Below are positions 16,715-24,620 of a stretch of DNA of 59,714 nucleotides, in pieces. The notes under the pieces were generated by a model. That model was not told the DNA's origin. It saw nothing but the letters and a program-made list of their open reading frames with translations, and did not search any database. The stretch comes from Xanthobacteraceae bacterium (GTDB lineage Bacteria; Pseudomonadota; Alphaproteobacteria; Rhizobiales; Xanthobacteraceae): the NCBI GenBank assembly GCA_019746135.1, contig JAIESI010000006.1:1-59714 (forward strand), read 5' to 3'. Position 1 is the stretch's first letter. Each line of letters starts with the position of its first letter. The position numbers and the translations under genes are program-made.

Positions 16715-16932
16715 CTCCCTCCCCCTGAAAGGGGGAGGGTTGGGGTGGGGGTCAGCAGCTCCGCAAGCGAGTGCGGACAAGAGTGCGCCGACGCCGCGCT
16801 GAACATGCCGATCTTCGCAGCGCTGTCGGTGTCACACTCCGGTGACGCGTTTCGGGTGCCTTCACCCGTCATGCGAGGCCGGTGCGTGGGGCCGACCCCC
16901 ACCCCGACCCTCCCCCTTTCAGGGGGAGGGAG
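16715..16932. repeat. 39-bp inverted repeat pair inside the TRAP operon
   Basis: The arm at 16715-16753 (CTCCCTCCCCCTGAAAGGGG onward) is repeated inverted at 16894-16932 with 38 of 39 matches, with 140 bp between them. Each arm is itself a hairpin (CCCTCCCCCTGAAAGGGGGAG core). It fills most of the gap between dctQ and dctM, where these genes normally abut. No reading frame inside is protein-like. It resembles a REP-like or MITE-like dispersed element inserted into the operon. Confidence 0.8.
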
Positions 16933-16968
16933 CGCACCGCCCGAGGCGCTCACGGCGGGAGTCGTGTG

Positions 16969-18276
16969 ATGGCCGCCGTCGGCAGCTTCACCCTGTTCCT
17001 CGTGGCCCTGCTGGTCCTGATGGCCACGCGTACCCCGGTCGGCGTTGCGCTCTCCATGGTGACGGTTGCCGGCATCGCGGTGTTCGTCTCGCCCGGCGCG
17101 CTGAGCCAGCTCGCATCGTCTGCCTTCGCGCTGTCGAGCAACTTCATCCTGGTCGTCGTCCCGATGTTCATCCTGATGGGCGAGCTGCTGGCGGCGACCG
17201 GCATCGGCGCCGCGCTGTTTCGCGCGGCCGAATTGTGGTTCCGCCGGCTGCCCGGGGCGCTGGCGATCGCCACGGTCTGGGCCTGCGCCGGCTTCGGCTC
17301 GGTCTGCGGTTCGAGCCCGGTGACGGCGAGCACAATCGGGGCGATGGCGGTCCCCCAGATGATGAAGCGCGGCTACAAGAGCACGCTCGCGCTCGGAGCG
17401 ACGGCCGCAGGCGGCACGCTCGGCATCCTGATCCCGCCGAGCATCTCGATGATCGTGTACGGCGTGATCACCGACACCTCGATCGGCCACCTGTTCATGG
17501 CGGGGATCGTGCCGGGCCTCATGCTTGCGACCCTGATGTCCGTCACGATCGTGGTGATCGCGCTGCGCTATCCATCATGGGCACCGCCCGTCCGCGAGGA
17601 GGTCACGCGCGCCGAAAAGTGGCGCTCGTTGTTCGCGATCCTGCCGGTGATCGTCCTCACCGTCATCGTGCTCGGATCGATCTACTCGGGGGCGGCCACG
17701 CCGACGGAGGCCGGCGCGGTGGGCGCCGCGGGGGCGCTGGCGATCGCGCTGTTCATGCGCCGCCTCACCGTTCCGGTTCTCTGGACCAGCCTGCAGAAGA
17801 CCATCCGCACCACCGCGATGTTCCTCCTGCTGCTGACCGGCGGCGTGTTCAGCTCGTACTTGCTGGCCCGGCTCGGCATTCCGCAGGCGGTCTCCGACTT
17901 CATGACCGGGCTGCCGCTGCCGCCCTGGGCGATCATGGTGATCATCAACCTCACGCTGCTGGTCCTCGGCACCTTCATGGATGCCGGCAGCATGGTCGTG
18001 ATCGTCATTCCGATCTTCCTCAAGACCATCATCAGCCTGGGCTACGATCCGGTGTGGTTCGGCATCGTCGTGGTGATCCAGTCGGAGATCGCGGCGATCT
18101 CACCGCCGGTCGGCTTCAACCTGTTCGTGCTCAAGTCGGTCGTCCCGAACGTCAATCTCAATGACGTTTCGAACGGCGCGATGATCTTCGTGATCCCCAT
18201 GCTGGTCGCGATCACGATTCTCACCATCTTCCCCGAGATCGCGCTGTTCCTGCCGCGCATGCTGCTGTCGAAATAG
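16969..18276 (+). CDS. dctM: TRAP transporter large permease subunit (DctM family)
   Basis: A 435-residue polytopic membrane protein, normal for DctM. The ATG at 16969 is used because the upstream part of the frame runs through the inverted repeat. Marks of the family include Ser-Ser-Pro-Val-Thr-Ala-Ser-Thr-Ile-Gly near residue 117, Gly-Ile-Leu-Ile-Pro-Pro-Ser-Ile in the middle, Ala-Ala-Thr-Pro-Thr-Glu-Ala-Gly-Ala-Val-Gly, and a second Pro-Pro-Val-Gly-Phe-Asn near the C-terminus, the two inverted helical-hairpin repeats of the transport core. It is followed 52 bp later by the alpha/beta hydrolase. Confidence 0.93.
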   Translation: MAAVGSFTLFLVALLVLMATRTPVGVALSMVTVAGIAVFVSPGALSQLASSAFALSSNFILVVVPMFILMGELLAATGIGAALFRAAELWFRRLPGALAIATVWACAGFGSVCGSSPVTASTIGAMAVPQMMKRGYKSTLALGATAAGGTLGILIPPSISMIVYGVITDTSIGHLFMAGIVPGLMLATLMSVTIVVIALRYPSWAPPVREEVTRAEKWRSLFAILPVIVLTVIVLGSIYSGAATPTEAGAVGAAGALAIALFMRRLTVPVLWTSLQKTIRTTAMFLLLLTGGVFSSYLLARLGIPQAVSDFMTGLPLPPWAIMVIINLTLLVLGTFMDAGSMVVIVIPIFLKTIISLGYDPVWFGIVVVIQSEIAAISPPVGFNLFVLKSVVPNVNLNDVSNGAMIFVIPMLVAITILTIFPEIALFLPRMLLSK

Positions 18277-18328
18277 GGCGAAGCGGGGTGCGGCGGCGAT
18301 CTCAAAATCCAACGATCAGGACCGGTGA

Positions 18329-19150
18329 ATGGACGCGAACCAGAAAGAGATCGAAGTCAACGGCCGCAAGGTGGTGCTGATCGAAGCCGGCTCAGGCGCT
18401 CCGCTCGTCTATTTGCACGGCTTTGCGGACGTCCACGGTGTCGCCGGCGAATTGCTGCCGTTCCACCGGGGACTGGCGCAAGGGCGCCGGCTGATAGCGC
18501 CCGCGCATCCCGCCTGCAACGGCTCGACCGAGTTCCGCCAGGGCAACAAGATCGAAGACTTCCTGTTTCACTATTGCGAGGTGTTCGACGCGCTCGGGCT
18601 CGACCGCTTTGCGCTCGCCGGCCACTGCGCGGGAGGATGGATCGCCGCGGAATACGCGGTGCGGCATCCCGAGCGGGTCACGCACCTGGCGCTGATCGGC
18701 GCCTGCGGGCTGTTCGTCTCCGGCGAGCACATCGGCGACATTTTCATGAACGCGCAGGCCGATCGCGGCACGAGCTTCGCGCCGCTGCGGCAAATGCTGT
18801 TTTCGTCGGGCAGCGCGCCGCTGGCGCTGCGCTACTATCCCGACGGCCGCGGCGAGACCGACGAGGAACTGCGCCGCTACGGCATGCTGCGGTTCGGGTC
18901 GGCGATCGGCTTCAAGCCGCCGTATTTCTACAGCTGGCCGCTGGTGGAGCGGCTCTACCGGGCGGCGATGCCCTCGGTCGTCATCTGGGGGGCCGAGGAT
19001 CGCATGGTGCCGGTTGCGCATGGCAGGACCTATGCCGAGCGGCTCGGCAAGGCGTCAGGCCTGAAGCTGATCGCGGGCGCGGGTCACGCCGTGCATCTGG
19101 AGAAGCCGGACGAAGTGCTGGCGAACATGAAACCGCTGCTCGGCGCCTGA
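18329..19150 (+). CDS. alpha/beta-fold hydrolase with cysteine in the nucleophile position
   Basis: A 273-residue alpha/beta hydrolase. The oxyanion His-Gly lies at 30-31, and the nucleophile elbow reads Gly-His-Cys-Ala-Gly-Gly with Cys100 where serine is usual (TGC at 18626-18628). The acid is probably the Asp in Trp-Gly-Ala-Glu-Asp-Arg and the base the His in Gly-Ala-Gly-His-Ala-Val-His. Cysteine nucleophiles are known in dienelactone hydrolases and some C-C hydrolases. Sequence length and the Phe-Ala-Leu-Ala-Gly strand suggest a RutD/meta-cleavage-hydrolase-like protein. It lies between the TRAP operon and the luciferase-like monooxygenase, in the same direction. Confidence 0.88.
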   Translation: MDANQKEIEVNGRKVVLIEAGSGAPLVYLHGFADVHGVAGELLPFHRGLAQGRRLIAPAHPACNGSTEFRQGNKIEDFLFHYCEVFDALGLDRFALAGHCAGGWIAAEYAVRHPERVTHLALIGACGLFVSGEHIGDIFMNAQADRGTSFAPLRQMLFSSGSAPLALRYYPDGRGETDEELRRYGMLRFGSAIGFKPPYFYSWPLVERLYRAAMPSVVIWGAEDRMVPVAHGRTYAERLGKASGLKLIAGAGHAVHLEKPDEVLANMKPLLGA

Positions 19151-19212
19151 CACCATTCATTCCGGCAAACATCTCACTCCGGCAAACATCTGGCGAACAG
19201 GACCCAAAGGCC

Positions 19213-20445
19213 ATGTCGAAACCCGTCCAACTCTTCTGCTGGCACTTCATGGCCTATCCGTATCTGCCGCCGGATTTCGACGAGAAATACGACAGCGGCT
19301 GGATCACCGTGCCCAACACGCTGTGGGACCGGGAGAAGTCGCGCGGGCTGCTCAATGAATATATCGATCAGCTCGCCTATGCCGACACGCTCGGCTTCGA
19401 CGGCATGGTGCTGAACGAGCATCATCAGAACGTCTACGGGCTGATGCCGTCACCCAACATCATCGCCTCGGCGCTGTCCCAGAAGACCAGGCACGGCAAG
19501 ATCGTCGTGCTGGCCAATCTGCTGCCGCTGCACGGCAATCCGCTGCGCGTGGCGGAGGAGTACGCCATGGTCGACAACATGTCGGACGGGCGGGTGATCG
19601 CGGGCTTCGCGCCCGGCGGCGGGCAGGAGACTTTCAACTACAACACGCCGGCCGCGATCCAGCGCGAGCAGTTCTGGGAGGCCGTCGACCTGATCCACCA
19701 GGCGTGGACGCGCCCAGGCCCGTTCACCTTCGAAGGCAAGCACTATCCGCTGCGCTACGTGAATCCATGGCCGCAGCCGGTCCAGCAGCCGCATCCGCAG
19801 GTCTGGATTCCCGGCTCGCAGTCGCGCGAGACCATGCGGCAGATCGCGCGGCGCGGATACTGCTACTTCCTGTCATCCCGCGTGCACGGCGGTGCCATCG
19901 CCCGAGCGCGGCAGGAGTTCACGAAAATCCTGGAGGATGCCGGCAAGAAGTATGATCCGTTCCGCATGGGCATCCTGATGTCGGCCTACGTTTCCGAGAC
20001 CGACGAGCAGGCGCGCGAAGAATCGCGCGAGGGCGTCTGGTACTTCCTCAAGAACTGCCTGAAGGGTCACCTGCGCAACTTCGAGGGTCGCTCGATGACG
20101 GCCGGGCCGGGCATCCCGAACGTGGAGCTGGCCGATTACCCGCGGATGCTGGAAAGCATGAAACCCGGGCGGGCGATGCTGGGCGATGCCGACGACTGGG
20201 ATGCCCTGCAGAAGGCGCAGTCGATCATCGTCGGCGGTCCGGAGACGGTCTACCGGCAGATCATCGATCTGGTCCGCGAGACGGAGGTCGGCAACCTGTT
20301 GATCCAATTCCACCTCGGCAACATGCGTGACGACCTCGCCCGCAAGAGCATGCGGCTGTTTGCAACCGAGGTCGCGCCCCGTCTGCGGCAGGACTCGCGC
20401 GTGGCTTTTGCAGGCTCATTCCCGGAGCTCGCCGACGCTGGCTGA
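19213..20445 (+). CDS. LLM-class (luciferase-like) flavin-dependent oxidoreductase
   Basis: A 410-residue TIM-barrel protein of the bacterial luciferase superfamily, starting at ATG 19213. Typical features: Ala-Asp-Thr-Leu-Gly-Phe-Asp-Gly-Met followed by Asn-Glu-His-His near residue 73, Ser-Pro-Asn-Ile near 85, Pro-Leu-Arg-Val-Ala-Glu-Glu-Tyr-Ala-Met-Val-Asp near 117, and Gly-Arg-Val-Ile-Ala-Gly-Phe-Ala-Pro-Gly-Gly. Such enzymes use reduced FMN and oxygen (or F420 in other phyla); a separate flavin reductase is required and none is in the window. Just upstream, TCCGGCAAACATCT occurs twice (19161-19174, 19178-19191). Context suggests oxidative cleavage of the TRAP substrate. Confidence 0.88.
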   Translation: MSKPVQLFCWHFMAYPYLPPDFDEKYDSGWITVPNTLWDREKSRGLLNEYIDQLAYADTLGFDGMVLNEHHQNVYGLMPSPNIIASALSQKTRHGKIVVLANLLPLHGNPLRVAEEYAMVDNMSDGRVIAGFAPGGGQETFNYNTPAAIQREQFWEAVDLIHQAWTRPGPFTFEGKHYPLRYVNPWPQPVQQPHPQVWIPGSQSRETMRQIARRGYCYFLSSRVHGGAIARARQEFTKILEDAGKKYDPFRMGILMSAYVSETDEQAREESREGVWYFLKNCLKGHLRNFEGRSMTAGPGIPNVELADYPRMLESMKPGRAMLGDADDWDALQKAQSIIVGGPETVYRQIIDLVRETEVGNLLIQFHLGNMRDDLARKSMRLFATEVAPRLRQDSRVAFAGSFPELADAG

Positions 20446-20499
20446 GGAGCCCGCTCGCTCATTCAGTGGGCGCCGTCCGAACGCAGGCGGCCTTGCAAG

Positions 20500-20523
20500 C
20501 CGGCACGATCTGGATCGTGCCGG
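20500..20523. terminator. perfect hairpin between convergent genes
   Basis: CCGGCACGATC at 20500-20510 is followed by TG and its exact complement at 20513-20523. It lies between the stop codons of two convergent genes (LLM at 20445, RidA at 20646) and could stall transcription from both sides. With only two bases between the arms the real loop must be larger. No T-run follows. Confidence 0.5.
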
Positions 20524-20645
20524 CCAGTCCCAGCCGCGCCATGCCAGTCAAAGTCCAAGCCGGGGCGGAGTGCGGGCACGGCGTCGCATTCCGAAGACAC
20601 GGGTAGCACTTTGGGCTCGAACGGGTTCTCGTTCGGCTTCCTGCT

Positions 20646-21122
20646 TCAGGTGTGGATCTCGAACTCGCCGTTGATCTCGACAGGAATCCCATGTGGCAGC
20701 TCGGCGAGACCGACCGCCGACCGCGCATGCTGGCCCATTTTCGGCCCGAGCAGCTCGTAGAAGAAATCGGATGCCCCGTCGATGACCTGCGGCATGCGAT
20801 CGAAGCCGGGCGCCGCGTTGACCATGCCGAACAGCCGCACCAGCCGCTTGACGCGGTCGAGATCGCCGAGCTCGGCCTTGAGGCTCGCGAGGATCGACAG
20901 CGCGACGGCGCGCGAGGTCGCGTAGCCCTCCTCGATGGTGACGTCCTTGCCGAGCTTGCCGGCGTGCTTCACGCCCGGCAGCGCCGGCAGGTCGCGGCCG
21001 TGACCCGAGACGAACACGATTGGGCCGACCACCACGCAACCGGTCCGGTTGGGATTGGGGAACTTGAAGGGAGCCGGCAGCGTGAATCCCATCTTGCGGA
21101 CTTTGTCTTCGATAGCGCTCAT
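20646..21122 (-). CDS. RidA family protein (single domain, catalytic Arg present)
   Basis: A 158-residue RidA/YjgF protein of the longer subgroup. It has Val-Phe-Val-Ser-Gly-His-Gly near residue 36-42, a helix with Ala-Ser-Leu-Lys-Ala-Glu-Leu-Gly-Asp-Leu-Asp-Arg-Val, and His-Ala-Arg-Ser-Ala-Val-Gly at 132-138, where Arg134 is the equivalent of the carboxylate-binding arginine needed for imine/enamine deamination. The C-terminal strand Pro-Val-Glu-Ile-Asn-Gly-Glu-Phe fits. It is divergent from the GntR gene across a 246-bp region with a palindromic operator, and converges on the LLM gene. Confidence 0.9.
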   Translation of the reverse strand: MSAIEDKVRKMGFTLPAPFKFPNPNRTGCVVVGPIVFVSGHGRDLPALPGVKHAGKLGKDVTIEEGYATSRAVALSILASLKAELGDLDRVKRLVRLFGMVNAAPGFDRMPQVIDGASDFFYELLGPKMGQHARSAVGLAELPHGIPVEINGEFEIHT

Positions 21123-21284
21123 CAGTCTTCCTTTGCGTTGAAACCTATGGATTGAGCTTTGACGTCATGGCGACCGGACCGGCCGATTGCGGCTTTGCAA
21201 CCGGTGGGGCCCTGCGCGGACGCCGCGCTTGCCGGCACCGAAAGGGCTGACCGAGGTGCGAAAACCACAGCATCATCAACTAGA

Positions 21285-21322
21285 TTTCGAAAATTTCGAA
21301 ACTTGTGTCAAGTTTCGAAAAT
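21285..21322. promoter_or_regulatory. palindromic operator region, three TTTCGAAA copies
   Basis: The 8-bp palindrome TTTCGAAA occurs at 21285-21292, 21294-21301 and 21313-21320. The last two are the cores of an inverted repeat, AATTTCGAAACTTG (21292-21305) and CAAGTTTCGAAAAT (21309-21322), matching at 13 of 14 positions around a TGT centre. It lies 47 bp upstream of the GntR start and between it and the divergent RidA gene, so it is a likely binding site of that GntR protein. The patch is AT-rich within GC-rich surroundings. Confidence 0.65.
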
Positions 21323-21368
21323 AGCTAACGTCCTTGTCAAGCTTCAGTGTTTGCAAGGGTCGCCGGAC

Positions 21369-22142
21369 ATGTCTTCGGAAGCGCCAGTGGAAACGCGCCG
21401 CTCCAGACCGGCGCGGCTTGCGCGCAACGCATCACCGCCGCGGCGGCAAGCCGGGGCTCCCGATCCGTTGCGGACCGAAGACGGCCAAACGCTGGCAACG
21501 AGCGCCTATCGCCGGCTGCGCGACGACATTCTCACCGGCGTGCTGCCTCCGAACAGCAAGCTGCTGATGCGCGACCTGCAGGACCGATACCAGCTCAGCG
21601 TCGCGCCGCTGCGCGAAGCGCTGTCGCGCCTGCATGCCGAGGAGCTGGTCTGCTCGTCGGATCATCGCGGCTTCTGGGTGTCGCCGATCTCGATCCAGGA
21701 GATCCGCGAGCTGACGCACATGCGCATGCTGCTCGAAGAGAGTGCGCTGCGCGACTCGATCGCCGGCGGCGGCGGCGACTGGGAGCTCGAGGTCGTCACC
21801 GCGTTCCGTCGTCTCGAGCATCTCACGCAGCGCGGTGCGCAGTTCGCTGCGGCGACGCTGCCGGAGTTCGATGTCGCGCACGACGCGTTCCACCGCGCGC
21901 TGATCGCGGCCGGAAGCTCGCGGCTGCTGCTGCGGCTGCGCGCCTCGCTGACGCAAACGGTGCGCCGCTATCGCACGTTCGCGCTGATCGACGCCAGCGC
22001 GCGCGACCATCTCGGTGAGCACCGCGGCATCTTCGAGGCGACGATCGAGCGCGATGCCGAAACGGCGGTGCGCCGGCTGTCGGAGCACTACGAGCTGACG
22101 ACGCGCATCATCGTCTCGAAGTTCGAGGAAGCCGCGCCCTAG
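21369..22142 (+). CDS. GntR family transcriptional regulator (FadR-like)
   Basis: A 257-residue regulator from the ATG at 21369. A basic, probably disordered N-terminus of about 40 residues precedes the winged helix: Ala-Tyr-Arg-Arg-Leu-Arg-Asp-Asp-Ile-Leu-Thr-Gly, then Leu-Ser-Val-Ala-Pro-Leu-Arg-Glu-Ala-Leu-Ser-Arg-Leu and Leu-Val. The C-terminal half is an all-helical FCD/VanR-like ligand domain (Phe-Asp-Val-Ala-His-Asp-Ala-Phe-His-Arg-Ala-Leu, His-Leu-Gly-Glu-His). It heads the operon with the triple-RidA and Bug genes and is divergent from the single-RidA gene, so it probably controls both. Confidence 0.9.
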   Translation: MSSEAPVETRRSRPARLARNASPPRRQAGAPDPLRTEDGQTLATSAYRRLRDDILTGVLPPNSKLLMRDLQDRYQLSVAPLREALSRLHAEELVCSSDHRGFWVSPISIQEIRELTHMRMLLEESALRDSIAGGGGDWELEVVTAFRRLEHLTQRGAQFAAATLPEFDVAHDAFHRALIAAGSSRLLLRLRASLTQTVRRYRTFALIDASARDHLGEHRGIFEATIERDAETAVRRLSEHYELTTRIIVSKFEEAAP

Positions 22143-22227
22143 TCATTCGATAAATTTTGTCACACCCCGGCATCTTTGCGCCCATCCCGCTTCAGTGAAA
22201 AATTCAGGAACAGGTCGGAAATCCAGC

Positions 22228-23532
22228 ATGTCGTCACCAACGAAGAAACCGGCCCTCCAAACGATCCTCCCGGTGGATGTGCCGGGTACACGACACCAAC
22301 TGGCGCGCGGGGTCCGGGCCGGCCGATGGCTGTTCGCAACCGGGCAGGCGGGCACCGACTACGTTCATGGGCTCGCGCCGGAGGTGCTGCAATCCGGCCA
22401 TCCGTTCGACGGGCCGTCGAAGGCGCACCGCGAGGCGCGGCGACTGTTCCAGAATGTCGATGAGGTCCTTGTCGCGGGCGGATCGAGCGCGGCCGACGTC
22501 GTGCGTATCGATCAGTACTACACCTCGCCGGACGTGGTGGTCGCCTACCACGAGACCCGGCGCGCGTATTTCAAGGGCAAGATCCCGCCGTCGACGTCCA
22601 ATCTGCACCGGCGCTTTGCGCGCACGCATCAGTCGATGGAGGTGCAGGTGATGGCGGCCGTGCCGGGACCGGATTTCGGCGCCAGCCACGAAGCCGGGGC
22701 CGCCGCCTACAAGATCCACGCGAGCTCCGGCTACAGCCCGGCCTTGAGCGCCGGCGACTTCCGCTTCGTGCCGGGCCAGACCGCCGAAGCGCTCGACGAA
22801 CACGAACCGGGCGTCGATCCCGAGGCGCGGCGCGGCCGCGGCCTGTGGAAGGGAACGCCGATCAAGCTGGAAACCGACTTCATCATCCGGCGCAAGATGA
22901 TGCCGACGCTCAAGGCCGTCGGCGCGGACCTCGACACCGTCGTGAAAGCGCAGGTGTATCTGCGCGACCAGGAGGACATCCCCAACTTCCGCGAGGTCTG
23001 GGCCCGGCATTTTCCGGTCGAGCCCGCGACCACCATCATCGCGACCGAGACGCCCGGCTTCGTCATGCCGGAGTCGCGTATCGAGATCAATGTCATCGCG
23101 CTCGCCAAGGACGGCAAGACGAAGAAGGAAGTGATCGCTGCGATCCCGCCGTTGTTCGCGGGCGCATCGGCCGCGGTGCGAGCCGGCGACCTGCTGTTCA
23201 TCTCCGGGCTGATGGCGGTGCGCAGCGGCGCGCTTGTGTCGCAGGCCAAGGCCGATCCGGCGCAGCCGTTCTACGCTATGCCTGCCAAGGCCGAGCTGCG
23301 CGAAATCCTCGCGCAGGCTGAAGCGATCTGCGAGGCGGCGGGCACGAGCCTCAAGAACGCGGTTCGCATTCAGCAATTCCACGCGAACCTGACCGACCTG
23401 CCCGCGACGCTCGAAGTGTGGTCGGAGGCGCTCGACGGAATGCCGCTGCCGCTCTCTCCGATCGAAGCGCCGTGGCTTCCGCTGCCCGACGCACGGCTGC
23501 TGGTCGATCTGTGGGTGCACATTCCGGGATAG
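22228..23532 (+). CDS. triple RidA-domain fusion protein
   Basis: A 434-residue protein made of three consecutive RidA/YjgF domains, at about residues 23-147, 165-293 and 308-433. Each repeats the pattern of an N-terminal strand (Gly-Arg-Trp-Leu-Phe-Ala-Thr-Gly, Gly-Asp-Phe-Arg-Phe-Val-Pro-Gly, Gly-Asp-Leu-Leu-Phe-Ile-Ser-Gly), a helix with Asp-x-Val-Val-(Arg/Lys) and a last strand (Met-Glu-Val-Gln-Val, Arg-Ile-Glu-Ile-Asn-Val, Arg-Leu-Leu-Val-Asp-Leu). Because RidA works as a trimer, one chain could form a pseudo-trimer. The deaminase Arg is replaced in all three (Pro-Ser-Thr-Ser, Pro-Ala-Thr-Thr, Pro-Leu-Ser). The start at 22228 (Met-Ser-Ser) is preferred; 22195 is possible. Enzymatic role is unknown. 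Confidence 0.85.
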   Translation: MSSPTKKPALQTILPVDVPGTRHQLARGVRAGRWLFATGQAGTDYVHGLAPEVLQSGHPFDGPSKAHREARRLFQNVDEVLVAGGSSAADVVRIDQYYTSPDVVVAYHETRRAYFKGKIPPSTSNLHRRFARTHQSMEVQVMAAVPGPDFGASHEAGAAAYKIHASSGYSPALSAGDFRFVPGQTAEALDEHEPGVDPEARRGRGLWKGTPIKLETDFIIRRKMMPTLKAVGADLDTVVKAQVYLRDQEDIPNFREVWARHFPVEPATTIIATETPGFVMPESRIEINVIALAKDGKTKKEVIAAIPPLFAGASAAVRAGDLLFISGLMAVRSGALVSQAKADPAQPFYAMPAKAELREILAQAEAICEAAGTSLKNAVRIQQFHANLTDLPATLEVWSEALDGMPLPLSPIEAPWLPLPDARLLVDLWVHIPG

Positions 23533-23608
23533 AAACGGCCAGAATGTTGGTCCGGGTTTTGCCTGGTTCGGCGAACGACAAGCGCGCGCAGGCGCGAGCA
23601 AGGAGACG

Positions 23609-24583
23609 ATGATGAGCTTGAGGAAGCTGGCCGCAATTGTCGCCGCATGCGCGGCGCTCGCTGTTTCGGCGACACCGGGGTACAGCCAGCAGTGGCCGGC
23701 CCGTTCGGTGAAGGTTGTGGTCCCCTACGGCGCGGGCGGTGTCACCGACACGATGGCACGCCTCACCGCCGACCGGCTGACCAGGACGCTGGGCCAGTCC
23801 TTCGTCGTCGAGAACAAGGTCGGAGCCGGCGGCGCGATCGGCATCGACTATGCAATGAACCAGCCGCGCGACGGCTACACCATCCTGTTCGTCGGCAGCA
23901 CGCTCTTCACCGTGCTGCCGCTGGCGCAGAAGGTGAACTACGAGCCGCTGAAGGATCTCATCCCGGTCAGCATCACCGGCACCAACGGCATGGTGATGGT
24001 GGTGCCGAACGATTCGCCGTTCAAGACGCTGAAAGAGTTCGTGGAGCACGCGCGAAAGAACCCCGGCAAGATGACCTATTCGAGCGGCGGGCCGGCCACC
24101 AACAACCACCTGGCCACCGCCTATTTCGCCGGCAGGGAAAAGCTCGACATGGTGCATGTGCCGTACCGAGGCGGCCAGCCCGCGCTGGCGGCGGTGATGT
24201 CGAAGTCGGTCGACATGCTGTTCGGCAACTCGTCCGACCTGATCGAGCCGGCCAAGGCCGGCACGGTCCGCGCGATCGCCGTCTCGACCCCGAAGCGCAT
24301 GCCGCAACTGCCCGACGTCCCGGCCGCCGCGGAAATCTATCCGGGCTACGACTACATCGCCTGGAACGGCTATGCCGTGACGGGCGGCGTGCCGGAGGAG
24401 GTCAGGAAGCGCCTTGCAGAAGTGCTGCTGCCGATCAGCCGCGACCCGCAGATCGTCGACACCTTCAACAAGCTCGGCATCGATGCGCTCGGCACCACGC
24501 CGGAAGAAGCGCTCGCCACGATCCGCAAGGACATCCCGATCTATTCGCAGATCGTCGATATCGCGGGCGTGCGGCTCAAGTAG
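23609..24583 (+). CDS. tripartite tricarboxylate transporter-type (Bug family) substrate-binding protein
   Basis: A 324-residue periplasmic protein with signal peptide (about residues 1-25), then Trp-Pro-Ala-Arg-Ser-Val-Lys-Val-Val-Val-Pro-Tyr-Gly-Ala-Gly-Gly, Val-Glu-Asn-Lys-Val-Gly-Ala-Gly-Gly and His-Val-Pro-Tyr-Arg-Gly-Gly-Gln-Pro-Ala-Leu, all Bug signatures. It follows the triple-RidA gene by 76 bp in the same direction and is closed by a strong terminator, so GntR, triple-RidA and this receptor form one unit. As with the other two Bug genes here, no permease gene is linked. Confidence 0.91.
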   Translation: MMSLRKLAAIVAACAALAVSATPGYSQQWPARSVKVVVPYGAGGVTDTMARLTADRLTRTLGQSFVVENKVGAGGAIGIDYAMNQPRDGYTILFVGSTLFTVLPLAQKVNYEPLKDLIPVSITGTNGMVMVVPNDSPFKTLKEFVEHARKNPGKMTYSSGGPATNNHLATAYFAGREKLDMVHVPYRGGQPALAAVMSKSVDMLFGNSSDLIEPAKAGTVRAIAVSTPKRMPQLPDVPAAAEIYPGYDYIAWNGYAVTGGVPEEVRKRLAEVLLPISRDPQIVDTFNKLGIDALGTTPEEALATIRKDIPIYSQIVDIAGVRLK

Positions 24584-24620
24584 CGCGCGGCGCACCGCAA
24601 GCAGAGCGCCGAACGGAAAG

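Noticed and set aside
16678..17490. Long minus-strand frame over the TRAP inverted repeat and dctM
   Set aside because: Antisense to dctM and passing through palindromic DNA; no recognisable domain.
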